21,311 bases of DNA from Acanthaster planci (taxonomy: Eukaryota > Echinodermata > Asteroidea > Valvatida > Acanthasteridae): the NCBI RefSeq assembly GCF_001949145.1, contig NW_019091555.1, positions 315,458-336,768 of the forward strand. Reading direction: 5' to 3'. Under the pieces are notes generated by a model. That model ran no database searches. It was not told where the DNA came from and saw nothing but the letters and a program-made list of their open reading frames with translations. This document shows, one piece after another, positions 1-14,900 of this stretch. The position numbers and the translations under genes were made by a program. The number at the start of each line of letters is the position of its first letter. Within the stretch, counting starts at the first letter, position 1.

Positions 1-1
1 A

Positions 2-229
2 TCACAGATTGACAATCCTGCAAGTTTTGCTGGGGTTCAGGGTTTCATCTGGGATATTCAAAACAGCCTGCCCTTGGTAAATTTCAAAAGTACCCTCCCT
101 TCTTGCAGTATCTTGATCCACAAAAAAGCATGAATACCACAGCCTGTACCTACGCGTGGGTGCAAACACAGGATACAGTGGAATCAGTAGAATATTTTGC
201 AAATAACAACATAATGGGCTGTTAGACAT
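2..229 (-). CDS. possible terminal exon of an unrecognised gene
   Basis: An open frame on the minus strand runs leftwards to a TGA at 2-4. Its second half looks protein-like (for example GTFEIYQGQAVLNIPDETLN). I do not recognise the family. If it is a terminal exon, a candidate acceptor AG lies near 180 (ACGCGTAG on the minus strand), which would leave about 59 residues. The phase at that acceptor does not match the outgoing phase of the candidate exon at 809-947, so a further exon would be needed if both belong to one gene. It could equally be a chance open frame. Confidence 0.2.
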   Translation of the reverse strand: MSNSPLCCYLQNILLIPLYPVFAPTRRYRLWYSCFFVDQDTARREGTFEIYQGQAVLNIPDETLNPSKTCRIVNL

Positions 230-231
230 TA

Positions 232-651
232 TGTGATCGGCTCTGCAAAAAAGGCATTAAGTCGCGCAGTGCCAAAACAGGTAATGGCTTGTTCTATTTG
301 GAGAGGGTAAAATTTCTTCAAAATGTGAATTTTTGTTTTTCTTTCAGTAGCTTCTTTAATATTTATGGTTTTAGAATATGTGACTACAAACATGGATACT
401 GATGAATGTGAATAAAGATGAAAAATTGATCATTCAGTAAGAACTCCTATGTAGCATTGTGTTTCCAAGCGCTAAACTTCATGAGCTTTTTCTCAAAAAG
501 GGCTTTTATTGAATCCGAAGATGTGGGTATACAAGTGTCTATATATATCTCCTGTAGTCATTGTAGCTTTTGATGTAGAGAATCCAACCATATCAAAAGT
601 GCATAACCTGAATCTGGCAACTTAGTACCCATTCTCCGAGAGCCGGTCACA
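232..651. repeat. inverted pair of a dispersed motif (TGTGAYCGGCTC)
   Basis: TGTGATCGGCTCT begins at 232 on the + strand, and TGTGACCGGCTCT is read on the minus strand from 651. After both, similarity continues weakly as GG(N)A(N)TAAGT. A third copy is at 18620. The opposed pair could be the ends of a roughly 420-bp non-autonomous mobile element, or two independent copies of a dispersed repeat. I see no convincing target-site duplication and no coding sequence inside. Confidence 0.35.
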
Positions 652-808
652 AACATTTGTCTAATATACTGGTACTACCCCGTCTGCCCTTGAGCCTTAG
701 AATTCATAATGCTTTGGGGTTTTGAATGCAGCCCTGGAAAGTCAGATCAATTTTGATCAGGGTACATTTACTTCACCCGAAGATTCAACTTTCTTGATCA
801 AATCTTAC

Positions 809-947
809 CCGCAAAAGCTGTGTTTTGGACTGATCCGCATCCCTCAAACTTTTGACCAAGTGACCATTGTGTACATGTATATGTGAGACCATTTTTGGAT
901 GGAAGGGCGATAGAAACTTGTTCTCATTGCTCGACTGTCCTGTGCAA
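809..947 (-). CDS. possible internal exon of an unrecognised gene
   Basis: On the minus strand a T-rich tract ending in TTTACAG (948-950 is the AG side) is followed by 139 nt of open frame and then a good donor, CGG|GTAAGA (803-808). The frame is one base plus 46 codons and includes KFLSPFHPKMVSHIHVHNGH, which looks like real protein. I do not recognise the family. The gene would run leftwards, away from RPL5. The exon is supported only by splice signals and protein-like composition. Confidence 0.3.
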
Positions 948-1104
948 CTGTAAACAATAACAATCCCAGATCCTCCAACTTCAATATGATACATAAGTCT
1001 GGCTTGTTGTATGAAACTTGAATGTGCGGGAATATCCCTTCACAGCAATTTACAAGCAGAGGTATTTTCTTCTAAACAAAAATACAGTGTAGGTGCTTCA
1101 GATG

Positions 1105-2023
1105 CAGTGGAACGCAGCTATAACAAACACTGCTTTACCGAACATTCAGGTGTACCGAACACCCTTCTTGGCTTATGAATTTTCTGTGCACTCATTTCAA
1201 AAATTACAAATTTGTTTTAAATAAACATATTTAGAACTGATGTTAATAATTCAAAGTTGAGGAAAATCACACTCTTGATAGAACAACAGTCAATGCACGA
1301 GGTCTGTATCATCTGGTTAACCTACGTTGCATGTAATGTGCCTGTGTCCACAGGCAGCCTTGTAGAACAGCTGCTGAGTACTTATATGCAGCACTGGCCT
1401 CTCTGATGCAGGAAACTGTGCGTGATAATCACTTCAAAGCTAGGTGATTTGACCTCGAAAACAATTACCAAAACACAAAATAAATACGCAGATGGACCCA
1501 AGCATGTTCTTATTTAACTCGCCAAAATCTTTGACAAATATCTTGAAAGTTTCTCTTATTTTCAGAAATGCTTGCTTAACTTTTCATTGCCAAATTGCGG
1601 ACGTACATAATTGTGCCCCTAGTGTCAATTCGAGTGGTGCCAGGTGCGGCCCATTTTCGAAGTGCCATTTAGCCAACGGGTGTAATGTAACTGTGCTACT
1701 TGTGGGGATTTTTAAGTGATAACTCAAGGAAACCTCGATTTCATTTTCACGATTTTGAAAGGTAAAACAAAGGCAAAACATTGGTGCTGAACATACATTT
1801 AACAGAATGTAGAAATTTCAATTGTTTTTAACTTTGAACTTTTTGCATGTACTGGCCCAAAATCATTTTCCCGAAATGATTTTGGGGCAGGCTGGCACGT
1901 TTGAAGTTGGGCTGGAGTACAGAATGGGTCGGTGTATCCGTGACTGAAAATCTGTATACTGAACGACCGTTAACTGAACATTTTGTGTGGATCCCATCAG
2001 TTGGTTATAGCGGTATTCTACTG
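1105..2023. mobile_element. non-autonomous DNA transposon candidate with terminal inverted repeats
   Basis: The left end reads CAGTGGAACGCAGCTATAAC. The right end, read inward on the minus strand from 2023, is CAGTAGAATACCGCTATAAC. About 19 of the first 24 bases match, including an unbroken GCTATAAC. Short CGAACA/TGAACA-type subrepeats follow inside each end. The element is about 919 bp and has no plausible transposase frame. Ends of the form CAGT...TATAACNAA are common on short DNA transposons of marine invertebrates, but I do not assign a superfamily. The target-site duplication is unclear. Confidence 0.5.
1856..1886. repeat. perfect 13-bp inverted repeat, 5-nt loop
   Basis: CCCAAAATCATTT (1856-1868) and AAATGATTTTGGG (1874-1886) are exact reverse complements around TCCCG. 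The hairpin lies inside the 1105-2023 element and may be part of it. Confidence 0.8.
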
Positions 2024-2285
2024 TACATGTACATGCGTGATTTTTTGCTAAAAATCCACCCGTCTTTTTACTGTCCAAGTTGTGGAATTCTACATTTATT
2101 GTCTGTCCAAAATTGTACACTGCCCGGCCAAAAGTCATGAGGTTATAAGACTGAAGGAAAATGAATTTGGCGAAGTGAATACGTCACACGCACACTTAAT
2201 GTGTAAAAGGCATTGGTGCGAGAACCAGCGTGTGAAACAACACGCGCACGTACTCCATTCGTTGCACTGCACTGTCTGGTTCACA

Positions 2286-2295
2286 GTGACGTCAC
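2286..2295. promoter_or_regulatory. palindromic CRE site, possible promoter element
   Basis: GTGACGTCAC is a perfect palindrome containing the full cAMP-response element TGACGTCA, the binding site of CREB/ATF bZIP factors. It lies about 340 bp before the first RPL5 exon I can place. A pyrimidine run, CCCCTTTTCC, near 2350 could be a TOP-like transcription start. Promoter function is inferred. Other full CREs occur at 2904-2911 (RPL5 intron) and 14463-14470 (SCYL3 intron), so a site alone is weak evidence. Confidence 0.3.
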
Positions 2296-2630
2296 ACTTT
2301 GGTACTCTATAGATGTGATCTTATGCCATGGTAGCTATATTATGTTAGGGCCCCTTTTCCAGGGTGTAAGGCCCATTCGTATTTTATTAACTAGGCAAAA
2401 ACAGCTGGCTAAGTGATACTGGAAGATATGCTGGTGCATTTGACTTGATCAAGACAGCAAAATCAAGTTTCAAAGATGTGAAGTAACTAGAAGAAATCAA
2501 TGCTTTATTTTTTTGGCACCTAAAATGGGGTTGTGCTGCCCTGAAACTATCCGAGTGTCATTTTATTAATAATTTTCTTATTTCAGTTTGGAAATATATT
2601 TTATGGGTGTTTCCTTTCTTTCTCTCCCAG

Positions 2631-7886
<5,256 letters not shown>

Positions 7887-8028
7887 ACCCAGCCTGCCAA
7901 ACAACCAGATCCACTCAAGCATCTAAAACAGGAAAACTCCAAGAGTACAATCTGACCAGTATCTTACTTTCCACCCTGTACTTCGCGAGAGTCTAATGAG
8001 TATTGCCCAGAGAGAGAAGAGAAATGAG

Positions 8029-8034
8029 ATTAAA
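8029..8034 (+). terminator. candidate RPL5 polyadenylation signal
   Basis: ATTAAA lies 143 bases after the RPL5 stop. It is the commonest variant of AATAAA and would give a short 3' UTR of the usual length for a ribosomal protein gene. Another AATAAA-like site is much farther away (about 8918), so the assignment is tentative. Confidence 0.35.
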
Positions 8035-8840
8035 TGCGTAAAACAATAGCAGGGAAAACAGCTGTTGTTGAGTTGTGTGTCTTATTTTATAGTTGTCTTG
8101 TGGCGTGTTTAAGAAAGTAAAAGCGATAGGAGTTGTGTTGAGAGCCGAGGCACTTTTAGATCGGCACCATTCAGTTTGAGTGGATTGTTGGATAAAAACT
8201 GTGAAGCATGTAACAACATATAGATCGCTTTTGACAGCATGTGTAAAGTTACAAGCATTTCCACTGAGTTGTCGATTTAAGAGAGACATCTATGGGGGTA
8301 GTTGGGCTGTTTGACAATACTGCAGACGGACTGAGGGGTTGCGTATCAAACTCGAGCAGAAGCACCCCTCGTGGGTTGAAAAGAGCCACGTTGGTTGGTA
8401 GTGCTCATTTTGTTGGTAACAATGCAACCAGGAAGCGTGCATTTCCTCGTCCCTATGAATGAGCGAAGCGCAGCTCTGACCAAAGGAGCCTCTGTTGCTA
8501 AGAAAATAGTGTCCTCTCTTGGTCGAGATTGAGGTCCATCATGTTGTCGAACCAAGTACACATCCAAATTACAGACCAACCATGGTATCACACAGGAGGG
8601 GTCTAAAAGTGTGTCAGCTACCTTCGGGGACAAAAAAATACTAAAATACATGCTTTGATGAATATCAAAATGAAAGGCTTGGTGCTTGATTTATAAGTCT
8701 GTTTTATTTAAATACATTTATAGCATAAATCCGGCTCTGGACCGTTTAACATAAGCTGCCATTATTGTGCAGAACATCATAAATATTTGGACAGAGTCAC
8801 CACACTGTAAACAGTTGCTCCAATGAAAAACATGTTTTCC

Positions 8841-8898
8841 TTAGCTTTTTTGTCACAGAGGTGTGATGATAAACTCTTTAAGAAGAGTAAAAAGCTAA
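8841..8898. repeat. 10-bp inverted repeat with nested hairpin
   Basis: TTAGCTTTTT (8841-8850) and AAAAAGCTAA (8889-8898) are exact reverse complements. ACTCTT and AAGAGT form a second small stem just inside the right arm. Confidence 0.6.
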
Positions 8899-9833
8899 AA
8901 AATAAGAAGTATGGAAAATAAAAAACGTGGTTCACCTACCAGAAAGTGACGCCCGAGAGGGAGGGAGTTAAAAGGTAAACCCATCTTGCCAAAGCCAAAT
9001 TCACAGAAACTTGTGATAACATTTTCACCACCAATCTAGAGGCTGCTGCAGAAATGAGCAACAGCTGACAAACAGAATTATCAAAAGCGCAGTACAAAAA
9101 TATTGGAAGCATGAATAAGCACCAATTTCACACAAAGGCAAAAGCTACAAAGCTTTACTTGGACGCCTGAGGTCATTTCTCGACAGAAAGCTGTCATTCT
9201 GGAATTCAAAGCCTATTTGCCCTCATTACTGGCACTCATCCACCACATTAATCCTTTGAGAGTTCGAATTAAAATCTGATACACTGAGTTCTTCAAATTC
9301 AAGTGAACATAAGTTGAATTCTCCATTCTAAAGACACTGTTGCTCTACCTCATGAGTCAGGCAAATTTTTGCTCAGTTACATATGAGATGCCACCAATAT
9401 GCCGTTTTCAATGCTAAAAAGGGCCCAATGGAACCAGTCCATTTCAGAGATGGTGGTTGCTATGCAAAAGCTTACCCTGTATCACAAGGTACAGCAACAA
9501 TGTTTTTAGTCAGTGGAATTCAAAATATGTTGATATGCAATCAGACAACTCGGTGTACCAGACTTTATTCAAATTTAATTCGCAAAAGATTTATTGTACA
9601 CTGGTTACTTCATTAACTGGTGAAACTTAATTTGCAGGTGAAATTGACTCACTTGGCTAGCAAGCGTGACCGGTCTGTTTCTTTGATTAAACTCATCCTT
9701 TCTGCTCATGTCAAGTCCAGTTTGTGTTCAAGGCTTTCTTGACCATAGACAAGAACTGTTGAAATGGGGAAATCAGCCCTCGGCCTGTGTAGGTGGTTTA
9801 GAAATACCTGTACCAGTGTTTTAGTTGGTCTGT

Positions 9834-10065
9834 CACAAGTCCTTTTGCAGGTCCCTTCACAAGTCCAGTCACAGTTCCCTGCATAAGGCCTGTCATAAGT
9901 AACAGGGTGCACAATGACAAAAGAATGCTTTGGTCACAGCTCATTTGAACAGCTTGTGAATTTGGGTAAGACTGACTGACTAGTGATGGACGTGTGATGG
10001 ACCTACAGGGACTTGTGATGGAGCTACAGGGACTTGTGATGGGCTTACAGGGACTTGTGATGGAG
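9834..10065. repeat. foldback cluster of CACAAGTCC units, including a 21-bp tandem repeat
   Basis: The left part (9834-9900) repeats CACAAGTCC/CAGGTCCCTT in minus orientation. The right part carries the same words inverted. Three exact-length 21-bp units, GTGATGG(A/G)(C/G/C)(C/T)TACAGGGACTT, run 9994-10014, 10015-10035 and 10036-10056, with partial copies on both sides. The segment between, from 9913, matches 14491-14570. The 21-bp period keeps a minus-strand frame open with an ITSPC repeat; I regard this as a by-product, not a gene. Confidence 0.7.
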
Positions 10066-10072
10066 TCGACTA

Positions 10073-10107
10073 CAACACTGACGTGAACCTTGTTCACGTC
10101 AGTGTTG
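10073..10107. repeat. perfect 16-bp inverted repeat with 3-nt loop
   Basis: CAACACTGACGTGAAC (10073-10088) and GTTCACGTCAGTGTTG (10092-10107) are exact reverse complements around CTT. Each arm carries a TGACGTGA/TCACGTCA near-CRE. It directly follows the 21-bp tandem repeat and may be the closing hairpin or end of that element. Confidence 0.9.
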
Positions 10108-11576
10108 AAACTGGACCTCCAAAAACTGGAGGAAAAAATCATGGAACACCAACCGTCAACTGCCTTTCAACAATTCCTCAACTGGTATTGAAAAGTCAAC
10201 GCCTTCACAATTCAAATATCACAGAGTGGAAAAGAGGACATGTTCTCCATGTGAAATGTAAAGCAGAGAGCAGTTCTTTCATAGTGTTCTCTCGCCAATA
10301 TGGTAAATATAAACTGCATGCTGATTTATAAAGATGGCATTATATGTAACAATGGCAAAGCACAACAAATGTTTGCCAAATACAAGCCCAACTTTTGTAG
10401 CAATGAATATTCAACATCTTCAGCCGCGTAAAGCACCTAATGAACTATTTCACACACAAGGGCTCCCGTGCCTAAAGTTTATGACATAAAATCCCATGCA
10501 TGATCACTGTACCTATCTGGATACCACATGGAGTCATCGGTACCCAATAGAAAACTAGATGGTAACTGGTCCCTTGTTTGCTGGTTTAACAAAATTCCTG
10601 CTGCAACGCTATTTTTCATTCTCTTTGGCACTGAAATTCCGTCCAAAGGATACATTTGCTTAACATGTAGAATGAATCTTATGAGATATAATAAGGCATA
10701 GTTTGTAGTCTGCATTCAGACTTACGTGCAGGATCTGCACAAGGGCGATTCACTCGCAATGTGGCCGTGTCTTAATTACTTTGCTGTGGCTTGACATTAC
10801 ACGTCAGTCTATGGCTGTGGCTCAGCAACAGTCCATAGAGTCATGTGTATAAGTTCAAGCCATGACCAACTTATTCAAAAGCAGCCTGTGTTTGGCCTAT
10901 GGCGCAGCTTGTGCCTCAGGAAAACATGTTCAGCACACCACACTTCTTCTACACTCGATCTGGAGAGAGTTCCACACATGGGGCCTGTTTGGTCACATGG
11001 ATCTGGACGGCGATTAGTGATCCCAGCGCTGCTGGTTCACACCATCCACGATGCAAGTTTCGGTGTCTGCAAACCAATGACCGATCACCCTGTCTGAAAC
11101 AAACACGGCCACGGACATCACTCACTTTTCCACTCCTGTCGTAAATCAACCACCAGACAGTGATAACGTCCTCAAAAGTCACATTCAGCAGGCAGAATAT
11201 TGAACAAGTTACTGAAGAAAGTACTTGGACTTTTTCAGACCAGTCTCATAGGGTTTGTGCACAGGGTGTCAAGTGATGACCATGTATGGGACTCTTCCCC
11301 AGTAATCTAAGCTCTACCTTTCATGTCACGTTTACGCTAACAGTGTCATTCTCATTCACATGTTGCAAAGAAAAACATTCTGCACACTGTTCTCTTTCTT
11401 TCCCGTGGTCACAAGCCAAAATCCTGCATCTGTGCTCTTTTATAAAACCCATGCATTGCTACTAAAAATGAATCAAAATCACAGAAAAAAAGATTTAAAC
11501 TGAAAATAGAATTAATCGTCGAAGTCCCCATTTCTCCGAGTTGCGAATCCACGCTACCCAGTAATCAGAGTTGTAA

Positions 11577-11672
11577 TGACTCAAATCAATTCGAGTCTCA
11601 ATTCCTGGCAACTTGACTCAAGTGCCACTGAATAAATGTTTCAACTCGACTCACTGTGAGCAAAATGACTCA
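11577..11672. promoter_or_regulatory. cluster of AP-1-like TGACTCA sites
   Basis: TGACTCA, the TPA-response element read on this strand, occurs exactly at 11577-11583, 11614-11620 and 11666-11672, with related GACTCAAGTC and TTCGAGTC words between. The sites are 37 and 52 bp apart. They lie beyond the SCYL3 stop, so probably in its 3' UTR. The segment may equally be a degenerate simple repeat of the TTGACTCAAG palindrome. Confidence 0.35.
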
Positions 11673-11887
11673 ATTCGACTCAAGTCAAAAAATTCAGTGA
11701 CACACCACAATACTGCCAGAAATACAAAATTGAGTACACTTTGGTTGGGATTTCTAAGGGCGATGAAACACTCATGTCTGAGCACTGCCACATTAAAGAC
11801 TGCTAAATACATTTTTGAATATAGCTCTGAATCTGAATATACAGAATAGAATTGAATTGAATGAATGTGGAGTGGGCCAGGCACCTA

Positions 11888-11938
11888 TCAGCTTTCCACG
11901 TCCCAGTCAAAATCGCCATCGGAACCCCAGCCATCACC
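11888..11938 (-). CDS. SCYL3: SCYL3 last exon (C-terminus)
   Basis: The acceptor CATTTTTAG is followed by 16 codons, [16 protein letters not shown], and TGA (11888-11890). The acidic, tryptophan-containing end parallels human SCYL3 (GWEEEGELNWED-type end), though the last residues differ. Confidence 0.9.
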   Translation of the reverse strand, partial: GDGWGSDGDFDWDVES

Positions 11939-14900
11939 CTAAAAATGAAAGATAAACAAGACAGTAGACACTTTCATAAGAGCTGAGAGTTTGGGTGGTT
12001 TGCACACTTCACTTTAATCTGCATTTCAGTTTTTCCTGGTATTTTCAGCCACACGCAGATGGTAATACTGTGCGTCAAAAATACGGTAAGCTACACGGGC
12101 TGCCTTTTCAGATGCCAAATGCCACAGATGCCAACTCTGTCATTTGTGAAAAATTTGTTCATTACCTCTCAGCGAGACCACGCATTTTGCAATACTCAGG
12201 AGTGACTATGCCCCGCAATACTTACATCATCATCAGGCTCAGCAGAAACTGCACCCCTGTTGAAAGCCATGGAGGTGGATCTGGGCTGTTCCACGTGGGC
12301 TATGGGTGATGTCTGATTTGTTTGATAAGCTGCTGGCCTGGCTGATTTTAAGTTGCTTCCTTTCTTGGTGTCTTTTGCCCTCGCGGAAGCAGTGAAGGAA
12401 AATGATGGTTCCATGTCAGCAAAGAAGTCTGGTTCCTGACTCGTCTGCTTTTGGGATAAAATGATGTCGGGTATAGAAAATTCGCTGCCAAGTTCTGAGG
12501 ATATGGGGCTTTGGGGGACCTTTGCGGGCCTTTTCGGAACAGTCTTGGAAGTGGATGGCTGACTTTTGGGGTTTTTTGCTTCCGTTTTTGGTTCGGGAGA
12601 AACTTTTCCAACTGGCTGCTTTTTGAGTTGTAAAGACTTTGACGGCTTTTTGGAGGAGGCATGTCCCTTCTCGTTTGCATTTGTCCAATCAGAATCTGCC
12701 TTACTCCAGTCATCTTGCACTCTGGACCAATCAGGTTTGACGACAGCATCACCACTCACTGCTGGTATAGTTTCTACTGGTTCGGCTTTGACCGGTTCCT
12801 GTCTCTCCCTACTAGTGAGTAACAGGGATCCTGACTGGTTGATTACAGAGTCTGGACTGGTAGAAAGTGCTGATTGGTCAGCACGGTCTACATCCTCCCA
12901 GTCTGACCAATCATCTTTGTCCTGATGATTTGCTTCATCCAAATCCCCCTCTGGTAAGATAACACCTTCTTCTGACCTTTCTTCACACTCAGAGGAATTT
13001 GTCTCCTCAGATGTTGGAGACACTTCTTCAGGTTGAGAATGTCTGATCGTTTCCAAAGAATCTTTGTTTAAGTTGGCCATGGACAACAAGGTCACTGTTC
13101 AGGGAAAAGAATAAAATTGTTAAATAAGGAACAAATTTCCAGCCAACGCAAATCTGTCACAGTGAGATAAATCCAGTACAACCCATGAAACTAAACTAAA
13201 AAATAAAAAGAGATAAAACCGGGTTTCAACGAAGGTGTGTTACATGTCACTTTTTTCCATTGGCAGTGCAAATATTTTCACTCAAATCCACTCAGAAATA
13301 AGTTGTCAAATTTTTCGGCAACAGTTTTTAGTCATGCCTTTTTTTGGCAATTTCCCAGGCACAAGAAATCATGGCCAAACACAAAGGTTTAAGTTCTAAG
13401 TCTGTCACTTTTCCAGGACTTTCCGGAACTAAAGGAAGAACAATTTCCATGATGTTTAATGCCCCTTTACAAAGAAAAGTAACCATAGCCACTACTTTAG
13501 ACTGACAAGCATGGCCTTTAAAATTTATCATCATTCTGTTATCACATCAGAAGCAGCCCATCAAATATAACCCTCGCAAGATCCTGATTTCCATAAGTTT
13601 CTTTGCATATTTCCTCTAACAACAGGATTGCAGGTCACTCTATTTTTTCTCAATTTTCCATAACTTTTTCAGTGACTTTTCAAGACATTATTTCCCATTT
13701 TTTAAAAAGGATTTTCTATGACGGTGGGGATCTGGCAGGACGGACCTTTCCCACTCGACTGGGCCTTCTTGGCTTCTCGTTCCTTCCTCCTTTGCTCGTT
13801 CTTCAGCCGCATCTCCTCCCGCCTCCTCTCCCGCTCCTCTTCCCTCCGCTTGGCCGCCAACCCCCCGACCTCCTCCTCCTCATTCTCCGAGGCCCGTCCA
13901 CTGTCGGGGACCCGGGAAGGGGAAGCCCGGGTGGGTGGCGTCTTCTCCAACGGGGGGATGGTGATGACCCCGCTGACAGCTGTCAGGTTGGTGACGTTGT
14001 CCATATTCTTCAGTGGGCTCTCCTTTTTACTTAAGAACTGTGAGAGTAAAAAAAATATAGCATTTTGAACGTCCATTTGAAATTAAAAGGGATGGATAAA
14101 ATTCTTGGACATATGGAAGAAGAAATCTCATTACACATACGTAACCAGAGGAAGGTGTAAGTGTGGAAAATTGATTGAATTAAAGAATTCTACATTAAAA
14201 AAGCAGTGAGAAAATAATAGAAGAACGACTTGATGCGATTCACTTCTAAACTGAAGTCAGTTAAACATCATACCAATGGCATGGTTAACTGTGAGTTGTT
14301 CGGTTATCACTGTCCAGATGCAACCCATTTCAGGACCACATTGCCAAATCAGAATGTTGCAAATCAACTTTATGGGCCAAGTGTGCAACAGGAGAGCATG
14401 AAAGGAACAAGTGTCCCAGATTCTCATCAGTCTGGCCTGTTTGAATTGCATGATGTCAGTGTTGACGTCAAGTCAATCACTGTCACAAACAATGACAGAG
14501 GAATGCTTTTGTCACAGCTTATGAATGGATAGCTTATGACTTAAACTTGAGGTTAGATGACTTGTGATGGATGTGACTATGTCACAGGACAGGGACGTGA
14601 CAGGAGCACTCAATAAAACAAATGGTCCTACGTACCTTTGGCCTTCCCTCCACAAAGTACTTGATTCTCTCTCCGCCTACAACTAAGTGTGCTCCCAGTA
14701 TTGGTACCATCTCTGCTAGTCCCCTCAGACTAGCTGAAACCAGTTCGTCATGGTAATCCTTCAGTCCAATAAGAAGCTGGAAAACAATTATAAAGAAATC
14801 AGGAATTGTCAAAAAAAAAAAACAGTGAACAGAGAGTGGTCAAGTGGACTTGAAGGATGGCAGGGTTTTTCATGTGAAGTTTTAATCTGGTCGGGGAAAT

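Larger units (their letters stand above)
8041..11887. other. convergent intergenic region between RPL5 and SCYL3
   Basis: About 3.8 kb separates the probable RPL5 3' end from the SCYL3 stop. I found no convincing exon on either strand. It holds a small hairpin (8841-8898), an inverted and tandem repeat cluster (9834-10107) and a run of AP-1-like sites (11577-11672). Part must be SCYL3 3' UTR, but its polyadenylation site could not be chosen because several minus-strand AATAAA hexamers occur (for example opposite 8703 and 9563). Confidence 0.6.

Noticed and set aside
1863-2138. 91-codon minus-strand frame
   Set aside because: It runs across the end of the 1105-2023 transposon candidate and has no recognisable protein features.
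2602-2614. ATGGGTGTTTCC as the RPL5 first exon (Met-Gly then a GT donor)
   Set aside because: It would leave an intron of about 20 bases before 2631, too short to splice, and direct read-through is out of frame.
9706-10142. Minus-strand frame with repeated ITSPC units
   Set aside because: The open frame follows from the 21-bp repeat period. No splice context, start context or family match supports a gene.
12348-12925. Long open frames overlapping the SCYL3 penultimate exon (minus-strand alternative frame; + strand 12566-12925)
   Set aside because: They are shadows of the exon, whose own frame is fixed by matching splice phases on both sides and by similarity to human SCYL3.
13603-14068. + strand open frames of over 100 codons
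   Set aside because: They are antisense to the charged SCYL3 exon; their Leu/Pro/Ser-rich translation mirrors its Glu/Arg codons.
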